NCBI GenBank assembly: GCA_026389415.1
Contig: JAPLHX010000203.1
Coordinates: 1 to 13,378 of the forward strand
Source: Coprothermobacterota bacterium
Lineage (GTDB): Bacteria > Caldisericota > JANLFM01
Direction of reading: 5' to 3'
DNA: 13,378 nt
Positions within the stretch are counted from its first letter, which is position 1. Each line of letters opens with the position of its first letter. This document shows positions 1 through 5,960 of the stretch, one piece after another. A model generated the notes under the pieces. It was given only the letters and a program-made list of their open reading frames with translations. It ran no database searches and was not told the origin of the DNA. A program made the translations under genes and the position numbers.

Positions 1-411
1 GACTCGGGAAGCCAAAGGCACCGGTTGAAATCGCCGGAAAGGAGATCGATCGAATCCCTCGTGCCGTCGCTGGCGCCATTGTATTGCGATAACATTTTGC
101 CAACATCTCTTCTTCTCTTTTGGTTCCGCCCTGCCACATCGAACCGACCGGATGGATCACCCATTTCGCTTTCAAGCCGTATTCCTTTGTGATCTGAGCT
201 TGGCCGGGTGAGCACCCTCCCAGGACATGCTCTGCCGCAGGCTGTTCTCGGCAAGCAATCCAGGGCCGGCCGCTCGATGGATCGCGCCATCCAATCCACC
301 ACCACCCAACAGAGAACCGTTGGCTGCATTGACGATCGCTTCGGTTTCCTGCTGGGTAATGTCCCCGCAGACGACTTCTATTGTTCCAATGTACTCCATT
401 TGATTCTGCAT
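1..411 (-). pseudogene. Macro-domain protein (O-acetyl-ADP-ribose deacetylase type), frameshifted and cut by window edge
   Basis: Macro domains bind ADP-ribose; bacterial stand-alone members usually hydrolyse O-acetyl-ADP-ribose or remove ADP-ribose from proteins. The N-terminal half (about 411 to 240) shows the family signatures VVCGDIT, IVNAAN and GGGGLDGAIHRAAGPGLL. The frame then changes. From about 238 down to 1 the next frame carries LGGCSPGQAQIT, WVIHPVGSMW and SISFPAISTGAFGFP, the matching second half. Adding one G to the GG at 235-236 restores a smooth family-like join (LRAEHVLGGC), so a single-base loss explains the break. As written, the first frame stops at 172. The start is the ATG at 411-409, four bases after GGAGG (416-420); the adjacent ATG at 414 is too close to that site. 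The C-terminus lies outside the window. A sequencing or assembly error is as likely as a true pseudogene. Confidence 0.85.
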
Positions 412-560
412 CATTCCTCCCCATGTCCCCTACGATCTCCCGCATTCCCCACTCCATCCGGCAATGATCGTGCAGCAACGAGTACAGCTCCCCCACTTCG
501 GAATCCGGACAAGTGATGGTGATCGGAAGATGTCTTATCCAATGTAATGGTTTTAGGGGT

Positions 561-909
561 TGGTGGAGGCGGCGGGAATCGAACCCGCGTCCAAAAGACC
601 TACCCCAAAGGCTTCTACGAGCGTAGCCTGTGTTTTATCTCGCCAGTGGCGCTCCCCAGGCAGGATCGCCGCCGGCCAACGCGAGTTTGCTTCTCCTGGC
701 TGCCCTCGCGTCTGGCGCACCAGAGAGGCCCTGCTGATTGACGCTCATTCCCGCCCCGCAGGGTGAGAGCCAGGAAGAGCGGCTAACGCTTAAGCGTAAG
801 CTACTTGCGGAGTGTTGGCAATTATTGTGCGCCGCAATGATTTAAGAGGTTTGCGACACCCTCTGCTCGCCGCCGTTGCCTTCGGTCTCTGTCGAAACCT
901 TGCGCCCCC
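561..909 (-). ncRNA. ssrA: Transfer-messenger RNA (tmRNA)
   Basis: tmRNA rescues stalled ribosomes: it enters as an alanyl-tRNA mimic with SmpB, then supplies a short reading frame that adds a proteolysis tag. The 5' end is GGGGGCG (909-903). It pairs over seven positions with CGCCTCC just before the A-CCA 3' end (564-561), with a G-U at the third pair, the alanyl-tRNA synthetase identity element. The T arm (GCGGG, TTCGATT, CCCGC) lies beside the 3' end. The reading frame at 819-790 is GCC AAC ACT CCG CAA GTA GCT TAC GCT TAA, giving tag ANTPQVAYA after the tRNA-derived Ala. The stop codon sits in the UUAA loop of a hairpin (801-782), as in helix 5 of other tmRNAs. Length is 349 nt, normal for one-piece tmRNA. 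CCA is encoded. No clear terminator is visible downstream. Confidence 0.97.
782..801 (-). other. tmRNA helix 5 hairpin holding the tag stop codon
   Basis: On the minus strand, GCT-T-ACGC, loop TTAA, then GCGT-T-AGC forms a stem of four plus three base pairs interrupted by one U-U mismatch. The core ACGCTTAAGCGT (786-797) is a perfect 12-base palindrome. The tag reading frame stop TAA (792-790) lies in the loop. This matches the usual position of the tmRNA stop codon in helix 5, and it supports the choice of tag frame. Confidence 0.7.
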
Positions 910-935
910 AGCAGTTGCATATTTCCGCAATTCCC

Positions 936-944
936 AGTATAGCA
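936..944 (-). promoter_or_regulatory. Possible extended -10 promoter for ssrA
   Basis: The minus strand reads TGC-TATACT at 944-936, an extended -10 element with five of six matches to TATAAT. Transcription would begin near 929 and leave about 20 bases for RNase P to remove before the mature tmRNA 5' end at 909. No convincing -35 box is visible at the usual spacing. A weaker alternative is TTGCTA (945-940), 18 bases, then TATGCA (921-916), which would start transcription at the mature end itself. Confidence 0.35.
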
Positions 945-960
945 AGTATAGCGATCAAAC

Positions 961-977
961 GAAACCACTGTGGTTTC
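961..977. repeat. 17-bp perfect inverted repeat, possible operator
   Basis: GAAACCAC at 961-968 and GTGGTTTC at 970-977 are exact reverse complements around a single T. The repeat lies 32 bases before the GTG start at 1010 and just downstream of a possible plus-strand promoter (TTGCAT 915-920, 17 bases, TATAGC 938-943). That is a typical operator position for the gene at 1010, or for the divergent pair of that gene and ssrA. With a one-base centre it is a poor RNA hairpin, so a DNA-binding dimer site is the better reading. The cognate regulator is unknown. Confidence 0.45.
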
Positions 978-1009
978 CATCTAATGACCCGATGGAAGGA
1001 GTCCCACCT

Positions 1010-2194
1010 GTGAAGAAAATACTGATCGGATTGATGTTTGGATTGATCCTGGGAACATCTTTTGTGCAAGCTGCCCCCCCTGACCCCATGGATGCTTCTT
1101 CCCCTTCGCCGGATTGGCAGAGCATTCGTTCCGAAAACTTCATTTATTACTTCCGCGATCCGTCTATCCAGCCGGCCGTTGAGGGATTATCCAGCCAGGA
1201 TGAGGAATTCCTCAGCTTTCTGAGCCGGACGTTCCAAGCCACGGCCACGATCTCTCCCATACAGACCTACATCTTCACCGATTGGAAGAGCGCTTTGCAG
1301 GAAAACCTGCGGCTACCGGAAACGGCAATTTGGAACATCTACGAGCAAGGGGTGTTCGAGCGGACCAATGCTCAGTCTCTGCTTGTACGTCAACTGGTGG
1401 CGGACAGTGCCTCCTTCGTGCACAGTGGCGTCATCACCAGCCTGCAATACCAATTTCGCGGACAGGACCCTCATGTCCCTGCCCTGCTCTATCTGGCACT
1501 TGGTGAATTGCAACCGCCGGAAAAGATGATGTTTCAGCCGTACTCACAGCATGCCGTGGTCACCTACGCATCGTTCCTGACATTCCTGGAAAACCAGTAT
1601 GGCGCCGCCAAGTTGAAAGAACTGATGTATAGCGTGCGATCCGAAGTCTACTACGGATTGGGTCGGACGGGGGAATTCGAAAAAACATGGTTGTTCCTCG
1701 ATGAGGTGCAGCGGATTTATGGCCGAAAGCTGGAAGATCTATCCAAGGATTGGCTCGCATTTCTGGCACCGATGCAACCTCCAAGCAGCATTGATCCCAA
1801 AGTGTATTACGATATTTCGCAATACTTAAATACGGCTGGTTTCAATTACTATCGCTGGCAGGACTTTCCCAATTTTTTCGAACTGATGTCTGACACCGCC
1901 CTTCTCTACTACTGGTTCGATCGTTTGGATCTGGAAAAAAGCCAATTCTATCATCAACGGCTGCTGGAAGGTGATGCCCAAGGACAATGGGTCGTGGATG
2001 CCCCGACCCGCTATGCCATCGGCGGAGGGATCGGGTTCGGGGTAGTCGTGTTCGCCATCATTGGGTACTTTATCTGGAAATCCTGGCGTCGCGGTCAACA
2101 AATGCGGGCCTTGGCTAAAGCGGCCAAGCAGGAGCAGTCAGCCTTCAGTGAATTCCTCGGCGAACGAACCAAGGAGCCTCCGGCACAGCAATAG
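1010..2194 (+). CDS. Exported membrane-anchored protein with a peptidase-MA-like domain lacking HExxH
   Basis: The predicted product is 394 residues. It starts at GTG 1010, eight bases after AAGGAG (996-1001). The same frame opens at 812, but that part runs antisense through tmRNA. An N-terminal signal peptide (KK, then a hydrophobic run ending VQA-A near residue 22) implies export. A hydrophobic helix at about 335-356 is followed by a basic 38-residue tail, so the bulk is probably outside the membrane, anchored at the C-terminus. The middle recalls the peptidase-MA (gluzincin-like) family: a helix of the form YASFLTFLENQYGAAKLKEL, followed by a WLFLDEVQRIYG-type segment. Where such peptidases have HExxH, this protein has LVRQLVADS, so metallopeptidase activity is unlikely. 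Family assignment is tentative and rests on pattern only. The gene stands alone between divergent ssrA and convergent smpB. Confidence 0.75.
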   Translation: MKKILIGLMFGLILGTSFVQAAPPDPMDASSPSPDWQSIRSENFIYYFRDPSIQPAVEGLSSQDEEFLSFLSRTFQATATISPIQTYIFTDWKSALQENLRLPETAIWNIYEQGVFERTNAQSLLVRQLVADSASFVHSGVITSLQYQFRGQDPHVPALLYLALGELQPPEKMMFQPYSQHAVVTYASFLTFLENQYGAAKLKELMYSVRSEVYYGLGRTGEFEKTWLFLDEVQRIYGRKLEDLSKDWLAFLAPMQPPSSIDPKVYYDISQYLNTAGFNYYRWQDFPNFFELMSDTALLYYWFDRLDLEKSQFYHQRLLEGDAQGQWVVDAPTRYAIGGGIGFGVVVFAIIGYFIWKSWRRGQQMRALAKAAKQEQSAFSEFLGERTKEPPAQQ

Positions 2195-2200
2195 ACGGGG

Positions 2201-2668
2201 TTAAACGCGGCGCAGCTTGACTTTCATCGCGTCAGCCATTACCCGACGCTCTTCTTTTTTGCGAATCGCTTCGCGTTTGTCATACTCTCGCTTTCCGCGA
2301 GCCAGGGCAATCTCCAGCTTGATCCGGTGCTGGCGGAAATACATCCGCAGGGGGATAATCGTCAATCCTTTTTCGATGGCCTTGGACCCGAGGCGACGAA
2401 TCTCAGATTTGTGCAACAGGAGTTTCCTTTTTCGCGTGGCTTCGTGAGCAAAATGCACAGCCGGGCGATAATTGCCAATGTGCAAGTTCCACAGATAGGC
2501 CTCCCCCTGATCCACCCGGACATAGGAATCAAGAAAGTTGATCCTGCCTTCACGGATCGCTTTTACTTCCGATCCATGCAAAGCGAGGCCCGCTTCCAGC
2601 TTTTCCAGTATTTCATAGTTATGCAAGGCGCGCCGGTTCACCGACACCACCTTGATGTCATCATTCAT
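2201..2668 (-). CDS. smpB: SsrA-binding protein SmpB
   Basis: SmpB binds the tRNA-like domain of tmRNA and places it in the decoding centre of stalled ribosomes; it is required for trans-translation. The product is 155 residues, the usual size. Recognisable family segments are NRRALHNYEILEKLEAGLALHGSEVKAIREGRINF near the N-terminus (given here as one block), RKLLLHKSEIRRL, and LTIIPLRMYF in the middle. A basic tail ends KREAIRKKEERRVMADAMK, matching the part that reads the empty mRNA channel. The ATG at 2668 is eight bases after GGAG (2681-2678). An in-frame TTG at 2674 is only two bases from that site and is rejected. The partner ssrA lies about 1.3 kb away on the same strand, with one gene between on the other strand. 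The gene ends six bases from its convergent neighbour with no terminator visible. Confidence 0.97.
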   Translation of the reverse strand: MNDDIKVVSVNRRALHNYEILEKLEAGLALHGSEVKAIREGRINFLDSYVRVDQGEAYLWNLHIGNYRPAVHFAHEATRKRKLLLHKSEIRRLGSKAIEKGLTIIPLRMYFRQHRIKLEIALARGKREYDKREAIRKKEERRVMADAMKVKLRRV

Positions 2669-2777
2669 CGCCAATACTCCGTATCGATATCATACCGAAA
2701 AGGAAGGATTCTAGAAAGAAATGACACGCTGGAGCTCTTGTGGAAACGAGGGGAAACGGGGAAAATGGCGGAGAGCG

Positions 2778-3347
2778 ATGAGTGAGGAAGCTGCTGAAGC
2801 AACCAGCAGAAACAAATCTGTCCTTGATCGGGAGTTACAGCAAAAACGCGAACGCTTTCAACAGGAAGCGTTTCCCTTAATGCCGATGCTGTACCGTACG
2901 GCTCTTAGAATGACGCGCAACCAACACGATGCCGAAGACCTAGTGCAAAACGCGGTCCTCCGCGCTTATACGTTTTTCGATAAGTTCCAGCCGGGGACCT
3001 CCTTTAAGGCTTGGGTTTTCAAGATCATGACGAACGTCTTCATCAACGACTACCACAAACGTGCCCGCGCCCCCTTTACCGTTCCTTTAGAAAATCAGAG
3101 TGGCTTTGAACCAGATCCCGAGAAGCTGTTTTTTGATCAGGTGATGGACACCGATATCAAGAAGGCGGTAGAAGAGCTACCGGAGGTCTATCGGCTGACA
3201 TTTCTACTAGCTTCCGAGGGATTTTCTTACAAGGAGATCGCTTCCATCACCAGGGCCAACCTTGGCACGGTGATGTCCCGCCTGTATCGCGCCCGCAGAC
3301 TTCTCCAAGGCAAGCTGTGGGAGTACGCTAAAGGAGTGGAGCAATAA
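2778..3347 (+). CDS. ECF RNA polymerase sigma factor, SigR-like
   Basis: A group 4 (ECF) sigma-70 factor of 189 residues that directs RNA polymerase to a small stress regulon. Region 2 spans about residues 31-97 (LYRTALRMTRNQHDAEDLVQ, then FKAWVFKIMTNVFINDYHKR). Region 4 spans about 127-178 (LPEVYRLTFLLASEGFSYKEIA, then GTVMSRLYRARR, the -35 recognition helix). The wording of both regions, especially KAWVFKIMTNVFIN and GFSYKEIA, is close to the actinobacterial SigR/SigH thiol-stress group. The ATG at 2778 follows GGAG (2770-2773) by four bases; the frame is open to an ATG at 2721, but that adds a basic, non-family stretch. The stop TAA overlaps the next ATG by one base. The adjacent zinc-type anti-sigma gene supports control by protein sequestration. 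No GGAAT/GTT autoregulatory promoter was found upstream. Confidence 0.9.
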   Translation: MSEEAAEATSRNKSVLDRELQQKRERFQQEAFPLMPMLYRTALRMTRNQHDAEDLVQNAVLRAYTFFDKFQPGTSFKAWVFKIMTNVFINDYHKRARAPFTVPLENQSGFEPDPEKLFFDQVMDTDIKKAVEELPEVYRLTFLLASEGFSYKEIASITRANLGTVMSRLYRARRLLQGKLWEYAKGVEQ

Positions 3348-3571
3348 TGGACTGCCGGCATGAATTGCACGAGCTGTATCGTTTTTTGGACCGCGAGATG
3401 TTGCCGGAAGAAGAAACGGAGTTTGCTAACCACATCACCGTCTGCCTGGAGTGTCTCAAACGCTATGGGTTCGAATGGCAATTCCAACAGTTGGTGGTCC
3501 GCCGGATGCAGCAGGAGGGGGTGCCCGAGGACCTGATGGCAAAGGTTAAGGTCGCGTTACGATCGATCTAG
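3347..3571 (+). CDS. Zinc-binding anti-sigma factor, RsrA-like redox sensor
   Basis: A 74-residue soluble protein with the zinc anti-sigma signature H29-x3-C33-x2-C36 plus an upstream Cys3. The C/H/C/C spacing (26, 4, 3) is the same as that recalled for Cys11, His37, Cys41 and Cys44 of Streptomyces RsrA, where zinc loss on disulfide formation releases SigR. The text ELYRFLDREM before the motif and CLKRYGFEWQFQQLV after it also fit that family. It lacks a membrane segment, so it should act in the cytoplasm. ATG 3347 overlaps the sigma factor stop (TAATG), with AAGGAG (3331-3336) ten bases upstream, indicating translational coupling and matched amounts. Its stop TAG (3569-3571) overlaps the convergent glmM stop within the palindrome CTAG. 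The redox-sensing role is inferred from homology and context. Confidence 0.85.
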   Translation: MDCRHELHELYRFLDREMLPEEETEFANHITVCLECLKRYGFEWQFQQLVVRRMQQEGVPEDLMAKVKVALRSI

Positions 3572-4779
3572 TGCAGGCGCCCGCAAATTAGCTCTGCCAG
3601 TTCTTTCGCTGCTGCTTCTGCTTCACTCGTATCCAAGGCCTCCACCATCACTCGAACCAGTTTTTCCGTACCGCTGGGGCGCACCAGTACCCGCCCGTGG
3701 CCCTTTAATCGTTCCTCGGCAAGAAAAATCGCCTCCGCAATCGCTGGGTCCTCAAACAGGAGCTCTTTGCGCTCCACGGGCACATTCAGCAGGAATTGTG
3801 GCACCCTGACCAGCTCTTGACCCAGCTCGCTGAGGTCAAGATTGGTTTCTTCCATCAGTCGCAGCAAAACCAGGGATGATAGGATACCGTCCCCGGCGTG
3901 GGCCATTTCCAAAAAAATGATGTGACCCGATTGTTCTCCGCCGACCACTGCCCCGCTTTCCAACATCTGTTCCAACACGTAGCGATCTCCCACCTTGGCC
4001 CGCAAAAGCCTGTCTCCGTCGAGAATCCGGCCAAGCCGGTCGCAAGCCATCAACCGGTCACCATCTCCATCAAAGGAAAAACCCAGGTCTGCGTGGCAAC
4101 GCAATACCGTTTCAGCCAACAACTGGGGATGGGTAGCGCCGCAGTCAACATTCACCCTGGATCCATCCGGTAAAGCATTGAGGGCGGTAACCTGGAAACC
4201 GAGCTCTTCATATAGAGCCGGCGCAAAGGGGCTGGTCGCACCCCAAGCGCAATCCAACACTATATGCAGGCCTGTCAGTTTGGTGGGTGCTTGATGGCGG
4301 AGAAACGCCAAGTAGCGTCCCGGAGCCAGGTCAAACCGGGCTAAAGCCGCTGGAAAGCGAGGTCCCACATACGCTAACCCGCGGTAGAATTCTTCGATCC
4401 GATCCTCTTCGTCGTCGGTCAATTTCATCCCATTGGCCCCGAAGATTTTAATCCCATTGTCTTCGATCGGGTTATGCGAGGCAGAAATCATCACGGCCGC
4501 CTGCGCAGCATACTCTTGCACCAGCAGAGAGAGCGCCGGCGTAGGGACAATTCCGACCAAACCAACCCGGGTGCCACTGGATAGAACACCTCCACTGAAG
4601 GAAGCTTCGATCATGTCGGAGGAAAGGCGGGGATCCTTGCCCACCAGGACGAGAGGATCTTCTTGGTTTTGCTTGAGGAATAATCCCAAAGCGCGTCCCA
4701 CCTTCAAAACAAGATCGGCAGTTAATTCCCGGTTCGCAATCCCGCGGACGCCATCCGTGCCGAAAATGCGAGTGCTCAT
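3568..4779 (-). CDS. glmM: Phosphoglucosamine mutase GlmM, with a family-relative internal deletion
   Basis: GlmM converts glucosamine-6-phosphate to glucosamine-1-phosphate for UDP-GlcNAc and cell-wall synthesis. Family landmarks are present: FGTDGVRG at the N-terminus, the phosphoserine loop ISASHNP (Ser101), metal loop DGDGDR (237-242), sugar-binding GEQSGH (281-286) and phosphate-binding RPSGTE (367-372). The product is 403 residues, whereas typical GlmM has about 445-450. The shortage maps to one place: ILDGDRLLR runs directly into AKVGDRYVLE (residues 252-270), omitting about 40 residues, including the conserved VVxTVMSNLG-type segment of domain 3. The join is in frame, near bases 3995-4012. 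The ATG at 4779 overlaps the cdaR stop (ATGA). The open frame continues to 4992, but that part is inside cdaR. The third gene of cdaA-cdaR-glmM. Activity is doubtful if the deletion is real. Confidence 0.93.
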   Translation of the reverse strand: MSTRIFGTDGVRGIANRELTADLVLKVGRALGLFLKQNQEDPLVLVGKDPRLSSDMIEASFSGGVLSSGTRVGLVGIVPTPALSLLVQEYAAQAAVMISASHNPIEDNGIKIFGANGMKLTDDEEDRIEEFYRGLAYVGPRFPAALARFDLAPGRYLAFLRHQAPTKLTGLHIVLDCAWGATSPFAPALYEELGFQVTALNALPDGSRVNVDCGATHPQLLAETVLRCHADLGFSFDGDGDRLMACDRLGRILDGDRLLRAKVGDRYVLEQMLESGAVVGGEQSGHIIFLEMAHAGDGILSSLVLLRLMEETNLDLSELGQELVRVPQFLLNVPVERKELLFEDPAIAEAIFLAEERLKGHGRVLVRPSGTEKLVRVMVEALDTSEAEAAAKELAELICGRLH

Positions 4780-5960
4780 GGGTAGGGTTTCACTCCAATC
4801 GTGGTCGTACTGGTGTTTAGAAGCGTGATTCCCATCGGAACCATCACTTGCAGGGGCAAGGAATACTCTCCCTCGACCAAACCTTTCAGATTCACTTCCA
4901 CCAAGAAATCGGATGGGCGCAGGGATTCGATCTCCGACTTCGGTCCGATCACAGTGATTATTATTTGTGGCGGGTCCATTGCTGCCGGCCAAGACGCATC
5001 CAAGGATTCGACCGTTACTTCAAACTCGGCTTGAGCAGCTTCCGCCAATTCTATTGTCACTTGCACAACGCTTTCTGTCAGTAAGCTGGCTGGCAGTTGG
5101 CCAGTATCGAGATCGACCGATTCCGTAAACGATTCCCGGCTTCCGTCCACCGAGATCGGCACCGTGGAAATCGCAAGGATGGAATTTAAGGACTCCGATG
5201 TCCCTTCCAGCGTAGCGATGGCCGGCTCCACCGTCACCGAACGAATGACGAAACCGGATCCTGGGGAACCCACGATGCGCGGTGTGATCGGAACCGTTTT
5301 GATCAGGGATTCCCGATTGACTGGAATCGAAACCTTGACCGTCTCCGGGGTGACTTTTAACGGAAGTTCTTTGCCTTCCCGGTTGAGAATGCGGACATTC
5401 ACTGTCTGTGAAACGGAGCTGGACAGATCGGTGAGATCGACCGCGGCCAAGGCTCGTTGCGCTTGGACCACGACGCTATGCGGGCCTTGCAAGGAAATCG
5501 TGTTGGGCTCCACGGTTTGGTCTTGACCCAGGCTAAGCCCTTGGGGCAGTCGTCCCAGGAAGACAATTTCCACCGGCAAGGTGGTCGTTTCCACATTCTC
5601 CAGTTGCACCAGAAGCTGATCGGGGTTGGCTTCCAGTAAATTGGCGCCCGGAATTGGCTTCAGCAGAACGGGTAACAGGAATTGCCCGGCGGCTTTCCCC
5701 TCTAGATCCACGAAAGCATGGATATTCTCGGAACCAACCTCCACCCGCACAGAAGCTCGGATCCGGATCGAAATCGGAGGAAGCGCCTTAGCTAGGGAAA
5801 GGTCTTGTCCCATATTCTCCGTCTCCACCGGCACCGTCAGTACTCGTTCCAATTGGGGTGCTTCTGCGGACACGACATACACCCACAGCACTAACGCCAA
5901 GACCGCGGAGAGCAGCTTGAGATCCCAGTTGTGAGTAAAAAAACGGAAGAAGCGTTTCAC
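4776..5960 (-). CDS. cdaR: YbbR-domain regulator of diadenylate cyclase, CdaR
   Basis: CdaR is a membrane-anchored, mostly extracytoplasmic protein that binds and tunes the c-di-AMP synthase CdaA. The product has 394 residues. A short basic cytoplasmic start (MKRFFRFFTHNWDLK) leads into one transmembrane helix at about 14-32. The rest is beta-rich, with several YbbR repeats, recognisable by recurring patterns such as PVEIVFLGRLPQGL, VEPNTISLQGP, VTPETVKVSIPV, VTVEPAIATLEG and PPQIIITVIGP. The GTG start (5960) overlaps the cdaA stop as GTGA, and its own stop overlaps the glmM start as ATGA. Such overlaps indicate coupled translation and co-regulation of c-di-AMP synthesis with amino-sugar supply, as known for this operon in Bacillota. 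Confidence 0.92.
   Translation of the reverse strand: MKRFFRFFTHNWDLKLLSAVLALVLWVYVVSAEAPQLERVLTVPVETENMGQDLSLAKALPPISIRIRASVRVEVGSENIHAFVDLEGKAAGQFLLPVLLKPIPGANLLEANPDQLLVQLENVETTTLPVEIVFLGRLPQGLSLGQDQTVEPNTISLQGPHSVVVQAQRALAAVDLTDLSSSVSQTVNVRILNREGKELPLKVTPETVKVSIPVNRESLIKTVPITPRIVGSPGSGFVIRSVTVEPAIATLEGTSESLNSILAISTVPISVDGSRESFTESVDLDTGQLPASLLTESVVQVTIELAEAAQAEFEVTVESLDASWPAAMDPPQIIITVIGPKSEIESLRPSDFLVEVNLKGLVEGEYSLPLQVMVPMGITLLNTSTTTIGVKPYP

Noticed and set aside
412..535. Minus-strand open frame upstream of the macro gene (ITITCPDSEVGELYSLL...)
   Set aside because: It reads like protein for about 35 codons and happens to be in the frame of the macro C-terminal half, but it has no plausible start codon, runs back toward tmRNA and continues as a shadow of the macro N-terminus. 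Kept only as a curiosity.
412..560. Intrinsic terminator downstream of tmRNA
   Set aside because: No stable stem followed by a T run is visible on the minus strand between 560 and the macro gene start.
812..1009. N-terminal extension of the surface-protein reading frame, open from 812
   Set aside because: It runs antisense through the conserved 5' part of tmRNA and then through the promoter region. The GTG at 1010 has a good ribosome binding site and is followed at once by a signal peptide.
2689..2694. TATGAT as a -10 box for smpB
   Set aside because: The match is good, but transcription would start at about 2682, on the ribosome binding site itself, and no -35 box of quality lies at proper spacing.
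2690..2777. SigR-type autoregulatory promoter before the sigma gene
   Set aside because: No GGAAT-like box with a GTT at 16-19 bases could be found on the plus strand.
4780..4992. Upstream extension of the glmM frame
   Set aside because: It lies wholly inside cdaR. The ATG at 4779 gives the family N-terminus FGTDGVRG and a standard ATGA overlap.
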